A stretch of 10,769 bases of DNA from an uncultured Flavobacteriales bacterium (GCA_946479125.1 CAMLET010000060.1:1-10769), one strand, 5' to 3'; counted from the stretch's first letter, positions 1 to 6,672 are shown. The notes: generated by a model not told the origin, from the letters alone. Translations and numbers: made by a program.

Positions 1-53
1 AGAGCGCAACGCTGGCAGCGTTGAGGTGATCGGTTCGAGTCCGATATTCTCCA
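1..53 (+). tRNA. tRNA-Ala (anticodon GGC), 5' end cut off by the window
   Basis: This is the 3' part of a tRNA gene. The last bases of the D stem (GAGC) are followed by an anticodon stem CAACG (7-11) paired with CGTTG (19-23). Its 7-base loop CTGGCAG (12-18) carries anticodon GGC at 14-16, which reads Ala GCC/GCU codons. The T arm is ATCGG, loop TTCGAGT, CCGAT (29-45). The acceptor 3' strand is ATTCTCC (46-52) with discriminator A at 53. The next bases are CCT, so the CCA tail is not encoded in full and must be added by the CCA-adding enzyme, as is common in Bacteroidota. The acceptor 5' strand and most of the D arm lie before the window. A perfect hairpin terminator follows directly. Confidence 0.93.
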
Positions 54-55
54 CC
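37..55 (+). repeat. tRNA 3'-tail repeat, copy 1 (inside tRNA-Ala)
   Basis: The 19 bases GAGTCCGATATTCTCCACC form the end of the T loop, the 3' half of the T stem, the acceptor strand, the discriminator and the two C's beyond it. The same 19 bases occur again, without mismatch, at 151-169. Confidence 0.9.
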
Positions 56-58
56 TTG

Positions 59-99
59 AAAACTGAAATATGAAGCTATATTTCAGTTTTTTATTTTTA
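59..99 (+). terminator. Rho-independent terminator of the tRNA-Ala transcript
   Basis: A 13-bp perfect stem, AAAACTGAAATAT (59-71) with ATATTTCAGTTTT (78-90), encloses a 6-base loop GAAGCT and runs into a T-rich tail up to 99. It starts only 5 bases after the tRNA discriminator base, so it should end the tRNA transcript. Confidence 0.85.
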
Positions 100-105
100 A
101 CTGTG

Positions 106-158
106 TCGGACGAGAAGTTTATCCCGAACGATGCGTAGCAAAGTTGAGGGGAGTCCGA
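106..158. repeat. REP-like cassette between the terminator and the tRNA-tail copy
   Basis: TCGGAC (106-111) is inverted at 153-158 (GTCCGA). Inside it, ATCCC (121-125) can pair with GGGGA further on (148-152). Read on the minus strand, the centre (CAACT, GCTACGC, TTCGGGAT) resembles the CGACT-n-CGCTC motif of the intergenic repeats at 4892-4915 and 9368-9392. This suggests one dispersed REP-like family. Assigning it to that family is inference from visual similarity. Confidence 0.4.
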
Positions 159-169
159 TATTCTCCACC
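151..169 (+). repeat. tRNA 3'-tail repeat, copy 2 (detached)
   Basis: This is an exact 19-base copy of 37-55, starting 114 bases after the first. Here it is followed by A, so a complete CCA is present (165-170 read CCACCA). The bases before it (118-150) cannot form the rest of a tRNA. It is therefore a tail fragment and not a second tRNA gene. It could be the scar of an integration at the tRNA 3' end, a collapsed tandem tRNA copy, or a tRNA-tail repeat unit like those in the E. coli tyrT (rtT) region. Confidence 0.85.
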
Positions 170-178
170 ACGAAAGTA

Positions 179-214
179 GAAAAAGGCTATCCACACGGAT
201 AGCTTTTTCATTTT
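179..214 (+). terminator. Rho-independent terminator after the tRNA-tail copy
   Basis: GAAAAA-G-GCTATCC (179-192) pairs with GGATAGC-TTTTTC (197-209) with one bulged G and loop ACAC. TTTT follows after CA. It lies 10 bases after the second tRNA-tail copy, so a tail plus terminator pair occurs twice in a row in this region. Confidence 0.75.
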
Positions 215-300
215 GTGATGGTCCGTAATGATTGACAAAGTTTGAATAACCAACCCACCTCTTTCGCTACCCAATCACTACACTTCAGGTTTTATTGAAA

Positions 301-314
301 TTTTCAATTGAAAA
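301..314. promoter_or_regulatory. 14-bp perfect palindrome upstream of the small secreted protein
   Basis: TTTTCAATTGAAAA is a perfect palindrome 37 bases before the ATG at 352. A weak -7-like TAGATTTA (321-328; consensus TAnnTTTG) lies between them. The palindrome could be an operator, but short AT palindromes are frequent in AT-rich DNA, so this is weak. Confidence 0.25.
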
Positions 315-351
315 CAGTTTTAGATTTAGAGAAACACTAAATACTGAAATT

Positions 352-855
352 ATGAAAACCATCGCCTTTACGTTTTTATTGATCGCTGGAATCGGGAATA
401 GTAATTCCTTCGCTCAGTCTGATTCTACACTGCTGCAAGACAATATGCCGGAATGGGTAAAACCAATTTTGGAAAAATCAGATATCGCTCAAAAGCATAC
501 TATTCTTACGGAATTCAATCCGTTTTACTTTGAAGCCGATTTGACCGGCGACAATTCTGTTGAAATGATCTTTTTCGTTGAAAACAAGATTGATCATACA
601 AAAGGAGTTATGATTGTGAACAGCGGGAAGAACCTCGTTTTTATTGTCGGTTGCGGAAATCCAACAGAAATGGGAAGTTCACTATCATGGACAAAACGCT
701 GGTTCGTTTATAGAAATAGAATTATTATGAATCGAGGAAGCAACAAGAAAGTAACCTTAAAATATCCGGGAATTCAATTAGTAGGCACAGGAAACAGCAC
801 TTTAGTGATCTACTGGACAGGAAAGAAATACAAAACCTTTATTCAGGAAACCTAA
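352..855 (+). CDS. Small secreted protein of unknown function
   Basis: This encodes 167 residues and I do not recognise a named family. The ATG at 352 is chosen over an in-frame TTG at 295 because it places a classic signal peptide at the very N-terminus: MKT, a hydrophobic run to about residue 14, and a cleavage site near SFAQ-SD (about residue 22). The mature protein should be exported to the periplasm or outside. Its middle, around residues 57-75, reads FEADLTGDNSVEMIFFVENK. That D-x-TGD-x-x-x-EM-(I/F) pattern resembles FG-GAP/VCBS-like or calcium-loop strands that describe stored quantities in bacteroidete proteins. It ends with a short WTGKKYKTF strand. It stands alone, between a tRNA region and a convergent thioesterase gene. 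The fold suggestion is inference; the function is unknown. Confidence 0.8.
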   Translation: MKTIAFTFLLIAGIGNSNSFAQSDSTLLQDNMPEWVKPILEKSDIAQKHTILTEFNPFYFEADLTGDNSVEMIFFVENKIDHTKGVMIVNSGKNLVFIVGCGNPTEMGSSLSWTKRWFVYRNRIIMNRGSNKKVTLKYPGIQLVGTGNSTLVIYWTGKKYKTFIQET

Positions 856-879
856 AATAATTACTAATGACTAGTGACT

Positions 880-925
880 AATTACAAATAATTCGTTCCA
901 CCTCGGGCGGACGTAATTCGTAATT
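880..925. repeat. Imperfect palindromic intergenic repeat between convergent genes
   Basis: An AT-rich arm (880-896, AATTAC...ATTCGT) is inverted in 911-925 (ACGTAATTCGTAATT) with small mismatches. The arms enclose a GC-rich loop TCCACCTCGGGCGG (897-910). The contrast of AT-rich arms and GC-rich loop is typical of flavobacterial intergenic repeat units. It lies between the stops of two convergent genes and may serve as a bidirectional terminator. The flanking 864-884 (TACTAATGACTAGTGACTAAT) is a second, looser palindrome around CTAG. Confidence 0.45.
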
Positions 926-927
926 AA

Positions 928-1404
928 TTACATTATCTCTTTAAAGTGAGGCCCCATTTCTTCTTCAATGTCTTTTCGCAGTTCCATTAAGCGAATGGCA
1001 TATTGCTGTAATTGACGTTCACGATCCGTATCAGGAACCCATTGTTTAGATGCTCTGGGTTTTCCTTCATCATCTACAGCCACGAAAACGATCACACAAT
1101 GCGTTGTTTTCTCAAATTTGTGTTCGCTCATCTTACGCGAGTAAACATCGACCGCAATATGAATACTCGATTTTCCGGTGTAAATCACGCGCGATTGAAT
1201 CTTAACCAGACTTCCGATGTGGATGGGTTTGTGAAAACGAATTCCACCCACATACACAGTAACGCAATAGCTTTCGGCCCAGGTAGATGCACATGCAAAT
1301 GATGCCTGATCAATCCATTTCATTACAGCTCCACCATGAACTTTACCACCAAAATTCACATCTGTGGGTTCACTAACAAATTGAAAAGTCATTTTATCTT
1401 GCAT
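928..1404 (-). CDS. Acyl-CoA thioesterase, hot-dog fold (YciA/BACH-type)
   Basis: This 158-residue protein should hydrolyse acyl-CoA thioesters to free acid and CoA in the cytoplasm. Residues 17-33 hold the family signature N-F-G-G-x-x-HGG-x-x-x-x-W-x-DQ: N17, H23-G24-G25, W30 and the likely catalytic acid D32. The rest of a single hot-dog domain follows (GGIRFHKPIHIGSLV, then strands ending VFVAVDDEGKPRA). A Lys/Glu-rich C-terminal helix (about 130-158) follows. One hot-dog domain of about 130 residues is the usual size for this family; these enzymes oligomerise. The ATG at 1404 (MQDKM) is preferred to one at 1485. The extra 27 residues do not look like hot-dog sequence, and AAAAAAAGG sits just before 1404. 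It is divergent from the response regulator, with 90 bases between them. The acyl chain preference cannot be read from sequence. Confidence 0.9.
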   Translation of the reverse strand: MQDKMTFQFVSEPTDVNFGGKVHGGAVMKWIDQASFACASTWAESYCVTVYVGGIRFHKPIHIGSLVKIQSRVIYTGKSSIHIAVDVYSRKMSEHKFEKTTHCVIVFVAVDDEGKPRASKQWVPDTDRERQLQQYAIRLMELRKDIEEEMGPHFKEIM

Positions 1405-1466
1405 AATCCTTTTTTTGGGAGTCAAACTTAACCGAAATAATAGAATATACTTTAAACTCAATTCAT

Positions 1467-1474
1467 TATTTTTG
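1467..1474 (+). promoter_or_regulatory. Bacteroidota -7 box candidate for the response regulator
   Basis: TATTTTTG matches the TAnnTTTG consensus fully, 20 bases before the ATG at 1495, which would give a short leader. No clear TTG is found at the -33 distance, so the assignment is moderate. No Shine-Dalgarno is seen before 1495. Confidence 0.4.
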
Positions 1475-1494
1475 CTTACCGTCAAGATTTTAAA

Positions 1495-2169
1495 ATGAAA
1501 CTGCTCATCGCCGATAGTAATGATATTGTTCGTCTAGGCCTCAAAACACTTTTTGAGCGCATTACGAATGTTTCTGTTGTTGGCGAATCGAGGGACAAAG
1601 AAGCACTTTTGAAAGATGCAGAAAGTCTGAATCCTGATGTTCTTCTCATCGACTTTACAGCGAAGAAATTCAATATTGATGTTATTCCACAGCTGCTTCA
1701 AAAAAAGCCAAACATTCTTATTGTAGCAATTACTCCAGAACAAAGCGCTCATACACTCGTAAACGCCTTACGTTCTGGTGTAAAGAGTTATGTAAAAAAG
1801 GATTGTGACAGCGATGAGATTATTGATGCAGTGAGAGAAACATGGAGAGGGAAACGTTTTTTCTGTGGAACACTTTTAGAAACCATTCGAAATGCTTCAA
1901 TCAATGTTGAAGATATTGGTATTGACAATTTCAGTTGTGATCCGGTTTCACTAAGCGCCAGAGAAAATGAAATCATTACACTCGTTGCTGAAGGATTTAC
2001 CAATATTCAAATTGCTGAAACACTTTGCTTGAGTAATCATACAGTGAATACGCACAGAAAAAATATCATGGCGAAACTTGGAGTGAAAAATACAGCTGGG
2101 ATTGTAATGTATGCTGTTAAATCCAACTTCGTTTCTCCAAACAAATTCATTTTTGCAGGAGAATCGTAA
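1495..2169 (+). CDS. NarL/FixJ-type response regulator with LuxR HTH
   Basis: This encodes 224 residues in two domains. Residues 1-115 are a receiver with phospho-acceptor D53 (LLIDF), switch residue T80 (AIT) and conserved K101/K102 (YVKK). The usual DD acidic pair is D7-S8 here, so one metal ligand is replaced by Ser (IADSND). The C-terminal LuxR/GerE helix-turn-helix spans about 153-211 (LSARENEIITLVAEG, then NIQIAETL and SNHTVNTHRKNIMAKLGV). It therefore binds DNA, probably as a dimer controlled by phosphorylation. No histidine kinase gene is nearby, so its partner is elsewhere. The next gene starts 63 bases downstream on the same strand with no terminator between them, so read-through into the sigma factor operon is plausible. 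The target genes are unknown. Confidence 0.92.
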   Translation: MKLLIADSNDIVRLGLKTLFERITNVSVVGESRDKEALLKDAESLNPDVLLIDFTAKKFNIDVIPQLLQKKPNILIVAITPEQSAHTLVNALRSGVKSYVKKDCDSDEIIDAVRETWRGKRFFCGTLLETIRNASINVEDIGIDNFSCDPVSLSARENEIITLVAEGFTNIQIAETLCLSNHTVNTHRKNIMAKLGVKNTAGIVMYAVKSNFVSPNKFIFAGES

Positions 2170-2232
2170 TTTTTTTTCGTTTGCATTGAACCAATATTAA
2201 TTGCAACTGTAACATTCAAAAAAACATCTTCT

Positions 2233-3471
2233 ATGAAGTTTATTTCACTTCTTTCGTTGATAGCTCTAAACTGCAGTTGTTCTTTAGGACAGAGCAATAA
2301 TACCGAGCGTACAGTTTCAGAAGAAAGCAAAAAGAATGTTGCTCCGGCTTCCGTTAATTCCAATGTTTTAAATACAAACTTGGAAATGAACAACGGTCTT
2401 GTTCTCGACACAACCATTTATCTTAAAAAAGAGAAATCCGTTAGTCTGCAAAAAAACATCTCAAGTGAAGCTGAAAAAGCAGATACTGAATCTGTAAGCA
2501 CATCTTCTCTTTTTAAATCGAACTCAACAAACTATAAAGCCGTTTACCAACAAAGCACACACAACAAAAGCAGCAGAAGCGCAACTCCAACTCAGCAAAA
2601 ACAAATGAATTCGAGTTTGGGATACATGAACACCCTTGCTCCAACTGCCTTTGAAACCAACTTATACAATTATGTAAATGGTCGTTACGATTCTGATAGT
2701 GCAACCTATTTACTGAAAGCTGCAGAGTTGGAACCAAACGATCCGTTGGTCAGAAAACAATTAAGTGCTTACTATATAATTGAAGAACAACCGATTTTAG
2801 CTGATAGTGTTACTCAAACATTATTTACTGATGGAACTTATTGTCAAGGAATGAATTGGTACGCTGAAGATCTATCCTACTCGGTTCCGACAACAAATAC
2901 GGTAATTGTTCATGGAATTGATGATCTACTTCCTTTGGCGCAGGTTCAGACATTAGCGAAGACACAGGCAGACGGGAATTCCACTTTCGAAATTGTTTCT
3001 TTAGAGCTTTTACAAAGTAAGGATTACAGAAAATCGCTGGAAGCTTTAGGATATAATATTCCTGAATCAAAAATTGTGGACACAGCCTTTTTGTTCGAAT
3101 TCGTTCAACTGAATCCGGATAAAAACATTCAGCTTTCTATGACACTTCCAAAGGAATATCTTGCCAAGTTTATGCCGAATCTTTATCCAATGGGATTAAC
3201 CTTCGTTTTGGAAAAAAGCGACGAATTGAATGAATTCAACGCTCAACTTTGGGAGAAAGAATGGAACGTTGGAAATCTTGCTCACGGAACAAACGATTGG
3301 AGTGACAATCTCACTAAAAATTACTTACCTACTCTTTACACGCTTCAAAAGTATTATCAGTCGGCTGGTAAAACCGAAGAAGTGGAGAAGATTCAGCAGG
3401 TGATCGATGCAATCAGCACTAGAAATGGTATAAAACCGAAAGTAAAGGCTGTTTCAAGTAAAAAAGGATAG
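2233..3471 (+). CDS. Secreted TPR-like protein, first gene of the sigma factor operon
   Basis: This 412-residue protein belongs to no family I can name. It starts with a signal peptide (MKFISLLSLIALNCSC). Cys14 and Cys16 lie at its end, but N or S before them is a poor lipobox, so cleavage near SLGQ-S (residue 20) is more likely than lipidation. Residues 21-130 are Ser/Thr/Asn/Lys-rich and look unstructured. Around 143-195 there is a tetratricopeptide-like helical pair (YVNGRYDSDSATYLLKAAEL, EPNDPLVRKQLSAYY). A more ordered domain follows to about 400, with strands such as TNTVIVHGIDDLLP and a last helical pair (LPTLYTLQKYYQSAGKTEEVEKIQQVI). It ends with a basic tail. The sigma factor gene starts 9 bases after the stop, so the two are probably co-transcribed. 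A role as envelope sensor or sigma-controlled product is inference from position only. Confidence 0.85.
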   Translation: MKFISLLSLIALNCSCSLGQSNNTERTVSEESKKNVAPASVNSNVLNTNLEMNNGLVLDTTIYLKKEKSVSLQKNISSEAEKADTESVSTSSLFKSNSTNYKAVYQQSTHNKSSRSATPTQQKQMNSSLGYMNTLAPTAFETNLYNYVNGRYDSDSATYLLKAAELEPNDPLVRKQLSAYYIIEEQPILADSVTQTLFTDGTYCQGMNWYAEDLSYSVPTTNTVIVHGIDDLLPLAQVQTLAKTQADGNSTFEIVSLELLQSKDYRKSLEALGYNIPESKIVDTAFLFEFVQLNPDKNIQLSMTLPKEYLAKFMPNLYPMGLTFVLEKSDELNEFNAQLWEKEWNVGNLAHGTNDWSDNLTKNYLPTLYTLQKYYQSAGKTEEVEKIQQVIDAISTRNGIKPKVKAVSSKKG

Positions 3472-3480
3472 CATTTCTGA

Positions 3481-4071
3481 ATGAAGATCTTTCGCAAGGA
3501 ATATAAAACAATGACCGATGAACAATTGGTAATCGCAATGGCTGGTGGCGACAAGCAGGCATTCGACCATTTGTACAATCGTTATGCGAACGCGCTCATT
3601 GCCTATTTCATGCGAATGATGTGGCGAGACAGGGAAAAAGCAGAAGATTTTCTACATGACTTGTTTACGAAATTGATACACCGCCCAGAATTATTCGACA
3701 CCAACAGATCATTCAAAACCTGGGTTTATTCTGTTGCGAGTAATATGTGTAAAAACGAATACAAGAAACAAGAGATTAGAAAGAACACATCAAATGGTTT
3801 GGATAGTTCTTACAATGTAAGCGACAAAACCAAAAACACCATGAATGAAGTACATCATGCTCATTTTAAAGAGCGATTTACGGAACAATTGGGAGAACTT
3901 GACGTAAAACACCGTGAAGTGTTTGAAATGCGCCATTTTGATGGGTTTTCGATGAAAGAAATTGCAGATGCACTCGAAATCAGTGAAGGAACTGTAAAGT
4001 CGAGATTGTTTTATGCAACAAAATATTTAGCACAAGGGTTGAAAGAATTTTCACCAGAAGAAACAACATAG
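3481..4071 (+). CDS. ECF (sigma-70 family) RNA polymerase sigma factor
   Basis: This encodes 196 residues, the normal size for an extracytoplasmic-function sigma factor. Region 2 spans about residues 25-100: AFDHLYNRYANALIAYFMRMM, the core-binding and -10 segment DREKAEDFLHDLFTKLIHR, and RSFKTWVYSVASNMCKNEYKK. A variable linker (about 100-135, Asn/Ser/Lys-rich) leads to region 4 at about 140-190: LDVKHREVFEMRHFDGFSMKEIA, then the recognition helix ISEGTVKSRLFYATKYL. There is no region 1 or 3. The start could instead be the ATG at 3511 (MTDEQLV), which resembles many relatives; neither has a well-placed ribosome site. Its gene is 9 bases after the TPR-like gene and 2 bases before the next gene. 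The tight coupling to a membrane protein indicates control by a membrane anti-sigma factor and an envelope signal. Confidence 0.95.
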   Translation: MKIFRKEYKTMTDEQLVIAMAGGDKQAFDHLYNRYANALIAYFMRMMWRDREKAEDFLHDLFTKLIHRPELFDTNRSFKTWVYSVASNMCKNEYKKQEIRKNTSNGLDSSYNVSDKTKNTMNEVHHAHFKERFTEQLGELDVKHREVFEMRHFDGFSMKEIADALEISEGTVKSRLFYATKYLAQGLKEFSPEETT

Positions 4072-4073
4072 CG

Positions 4074-4889
4074 ATGAAAACAATTGAAGAAATTATCGTT
4101 GAGAAAGAGTTCAATGAGTTAACTCAGGACGAGTTGACAATGGTTGCCGAGCTTGCTGAAAATGAGCAGGAATACGGAGCTATGCGTTCATTGTTTACTC
4201 AAATGAACAGTGACATTATCCCAGAAACACATTTCGAAGCATCTGATGCAACAAAACAAAGCCTGGACAATATCTTTATGGCTAAACATCCTGTAATTGC
4301 GCAGGATTGGAAACGCGAAGAAGAACCTGCTGAGGATGACAAAATTGTCCCTATTTACAACAAAACGTGGTTCAGAGCCGCAGCAGTATTACTTCTGTTC
4401 TCCGGAACATCTTATTACTACTTGCAAAATTCTGATGCTTTGACGGCTGACAAAGAAAACGGAAGACAAGTAGCAATGTCTAGCCCTGCAAAAGCTGACG
4501 AATCAACGGCTGCACATACTTCAAATTTCAAAAGCACTGATAAAAGCTCTGCAATTGCAGTTCCTAAAGCAATTCCTTCTAATTCTGAGATCAATTTAGT
4601 TTCCTACGACAAAGTTGCTGAAGCAGAGCCAGCAGTTGCTGACGACGCGTCGGTGGCATACTACTATTCGAATGAACCAACTTCCGCAGCTGCATCAAAT
4701 CCTAGCAAAGCAAAAGGATTAAATGCTGATTTATATCCAAATGGAGCTGCGTTTGGAACTGCTATCGGAAATGCATCTGGAGAAAGTGTTGCATCTGCAG
4801 ATATGATGGATGAACAAGCGAAAGATCAATCAATATCATCAGATGTTAGCACAGCAGAAATGCTGGATTGGATTCAGACGGTTTATTAA
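4074..4889 (+). CDS. Single-pass membrane protein, probable anti-sigma factor
   Basis: This encodes 271 residues. Residues 1-96 are acidic, helical and presumably cytoplasmic (NELTQDELTMVAELAENEQEYGAMRSLF). One transmembrane helix lies at about 98-117 (WFRAAAVLLLFSGTSYYYL). The remaining 150 residues are Ala/Ser/Asp-rich, low complexity and presumably periplasmic, with Tyr clusters. This topology, plus an ATG only 2 bases after the sigma factor stop, fits an anti-sigma factor that holds the sigma factor at the membrane. I see no HxxxCxxC zinc anti-sigma motif and no Cys at all in the N-terminal part, so it is not a classical ZAS protein. No FecR domain or other named C-terminal domain is recognisable. 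Function is inferred from context and topology. It ends the operon; a weak hairpin follows. Confidence 0.8.
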   Translation: MKTIEEIIVEKEFNELTQDELTMVAELAENEQEYGAMRSLFTQMNSDIIPETHFEASDATKQSLDNIFMAKHPVIAQDWKREEEPAEDDKIVPIYNKTWFRAAAVLLLFSGTSYYYLQNSDALTADKENGRQVAMSSPAKADESTAAHTSNFKSTDKSSAIAVPKAIPSNSEINLVSYDKVAEAEPAVADDASVAYYYSNEPTSAAASNPSKAKGLNADLYPNGAAFGTAIGNASGESVASADMMDEQAKDQSISSDVSTAEMLDWIQTVY

Positions 4890-4891
4890 TC

Positions 4892-4915
4892 GTTATCTCG
4901 ACTACGCTCGATAAC
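4892..4915. repeat. REP-like hairpin between convergent genes
   Basis: GTTATC (4892-4897) pairs with GATAAC (4910-4915) around TCGACTACGCTC. The core TCGACT-n-CGCTC recurs at 9374-9388. It lies directly after the stop of the anti-sigma-like gene and before the convergent cyclase gene. No T run follows, so it is a poor intrinsic terminator and more likely a REP-type repeat. Confidence 0.45.
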
Positions 4916-4971
4916 CGAATACTTAGTTCAATGTATCAAGCGCAAGGACTGTGTTAATCCCAGAGGAAAGT

Positions 4972-6672
4972 CTAGGCATTAATCTCCTGAAGAAGAACAC
5001 TTCTTTTTTCCTTCAGTTCCGAGATTCGATTTTTCTTACCCTTATCACGAATGTTCTTGGCAGAAATGGAATAGTATTTATGTTCTGTTTGTAAATACTC
5101 AATCTGAAAATCAATCCACTCTAAATCAGTCATCTTAGATTCCATCGCTTCAATTTCAGCTCTAAGTTTTTCGGAGACTACATAATAATCAGCGCGACCA
5201 ATATAATCGTGATCAGCATCACACATCAATTGCTCTAAAAGCGTCACCGGTTCCACATTACTTGCTGTAACTAAGATCATAGAACGAATGATTTCGATCT
5301 GTTCTTTATCGTAACCATAGTTTGGCAAATGCTGCTCCATCAAACGAACGCTGTGCAATTCATTTCTATGATAATTGAAAATAAATCCACTATCGTGATA
5401 CAATGACGCTGTTCTAAGCAACATCAATTCATCTTCATTCAAGCCTTCCAGTCTACCCAATCGAATGGCAGCTTTTTCCACGTTCAGCGTATGAAACAAA
5501 TCATGATAAACCACTTCATCTGGCAAATTGGACTTCAAGTAATTGATAATGTTCGAACGCATGTGTTCAAAATCGACCGGGGAAATATTACATTTCTTAC
5601 GAAGGTTCACATTCGGGAAATTGCCATTCCCATACATGCTATGATTCGTTTTGAGTTGATCAAGTGTCAGCATTCTCATCGTTCCGCCCCTTTTCTTAAT
5701 TGGAGTTTCACCCAAGTCGGTGAAATCGAAGAACTCTTTTACTTCCTCATATATATTATCTGTAATCGAGATTTCATCAATTGCACTGAACTGTTGAGCT
5801 CGAGCCGCAATATTTACTGTATCTCCCCATACGTCAAACGAATAACGTTTAGAACCAATAATTCCGGCAACCAGTGGTCCGGCATGAATTCCAATTCTAA
5901 TTTCCCAGAAATCTCGTTTCAATGCTTTTGCAACCTCCTTTTCATTTCTGATAAAGTTCCGCATTTCGAGGGCAGCTAAACAAGCACGTAAAACAGGCTC
6001 TTCGTTTTCTTCAGTTACACCAGCCAAAGCCATGTAAGCATCACCAATGGTTTTGATCTTCTCCAGTTTGTAACGCTCCACTATTTCATCAAAGCGGGTG
6101 AAATAATATTCTAGCAATTTTACCAGTTTCAGCGGCTTAATGTTCTTTGACTTTAACGAGAAGTCAACGAAATCAGTGAACAACACAACTCCTTTATCCA
6201 CCCTTTTAGGAGAATATTTTCCATGTTGATTTAAGTCCTCTAAAACAGTTCTTGGGAGAATATTAGAAAGCAGTTGAGCAATTCGTTGATCCTTATAATA
6301 AAGTGACTTGTAGACTTCGATCTTAGCCTGGATCAGATATGGATTGAAAGGCTTTTGAATAAAATCAACTGCACCACTCGACAATCCTCTCAATAATTTC
6401 GGTCCGGTTCTCGCATTTTCAGTGATAACAATGCAATATCTATTGTGATTATCATTCTGGATCAATTCCTTAAAATCGTCCATACTAGTAAATGAAGGTG
6501 AATCAATATTTACGAGGATAATTCCAACTTCCTTTCTACTGAGAATAACAGCGGCTTGCTCAAGATTATCACATTGAAGAAGGATATTTCCTCCTCCGCC
6601 AAGAATTTCCTTAAGCGCGTTTTGATCCGATTTTATATCGTCAATAATTAGGATATTGATTAATCTCTCCAT
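4972..6672 (-). CDS. Receiver - class III adenylate cyclase - HD domain signalling protein
   Basis: This is a 566-residue soluble protein with three domains. Residues 1-125 are a receiver with D11-D12, switch T84 and K107 (QKPF), but the phospho-acceptor position is N55 (ILVNIDSP), so normal Asp phosphorylation is unlikely unless D57 substitutes. A helical linker (LLSNILPRTVLEDL, 134-147) leads to a class III cyclase at about 160-340. It keeps metal-binding D167 (FTDF) and D211, adenine-specifying K207 (KTIGD) and D280 (FDVWGD), and transition-state residues N287 and R291. It should thus make cAMP from ATP. Residues about 385-495 form an HD-type domain: H394, H426-D427 (YHDSG), and D485/D487 (CDADHDYIG). 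This metal site is typical of phosphohydrolases, possibly acting on cyclic nucleotides. The C-terminus (500-566) is charged and coiled-coil-like. It is a lone gene, convergent with the sigma operon. Substrate of the HD domain is unknown. Confidence 0.92.
   Translation of the reverse strand: MERLINILIIDDIKSDQNALKEILGGGGNILLQCDNLEQAAVILSRKEVGIILVNIDSPSFTSMDDFKELIQNDNHNRYCIVITENARTGPKLLRGLSSGAVDFIQKPFNPYLIQAKIEVYKSLYYKDQRIAQLLSNILPRTVLEDLNQHGKYSPKRVDKGVVLFTDFVDFSLKSKNIKPLKLVKLLEYYFTRFDEIVERYKLEKIKTIGDAYMALAGVTEENEEPVLRACLAALEMRNFIRNEKEVAKALKRDFWEIRIGIHAGPLVAGIIGSKRYSFDVWGDTVNIAARAQQFSAIDEISITDNIYEEVKEFFDFTDLGETPIKKRGGTMRMLTLDQLKTNHSMYGNGNFPNVNLRKKCNISPVDFEHMRSNIINYLKSNLPDEVVYHDLFHTLNVEKAAIRLGRLEGLNEDELMLLRTASLYHDSGFIFNYHRNELHSVRLMEQHLPNYGYDKEQIEIIRSMILVTASNVEPVTLLEQLMCDADHDYIGRADYYVVSEKLRAEIEAMESKMTDLEWIDFQIEYLQTEHKYYSISAKNIRDKGKKNRISELKEKRSVLLQEINA

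Noticed and set aside
106..170. Second tRNA-Ala gene.
   Set aside because: Only the T-stem 3' half and acceptor strand are present; no anticodon or D arm can be formed from 106-150.
1012..1302. Open frame of 96 codons on the plus strand.
   Set aside because: It lies fully antisense to the thioesterase gene, whose motifs are intact; it shows no domain.
2274..2282. Lipobox of a lipoprotein in the TPR-like protein (ALNC/NCSC).
   Set aside because: Asn or Ser in these contexts is a poor match to L-[AS]-[GA]-C; ordinary signal peptidase cleavage near residue 20 fits better.
4961..4977. GAGGAAAGTCTAGGC resembles the GAGGAAAGTCCGGGC core of RNase P RNA (rnpB).
   Set aside because: Only about 15 bases match. 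The 3' side runs straight into the coding end of the cyclase gene, with no other conserved rnpB block or fold visible, so it is most likely chance.
5491..5979. Open frame of 162 codons on the plus strand.
   Set aside because: It lies antisense inside the cyclase gene, over the cyclase-HD segment with its conserved catalytic residues; it is a shadow frame.
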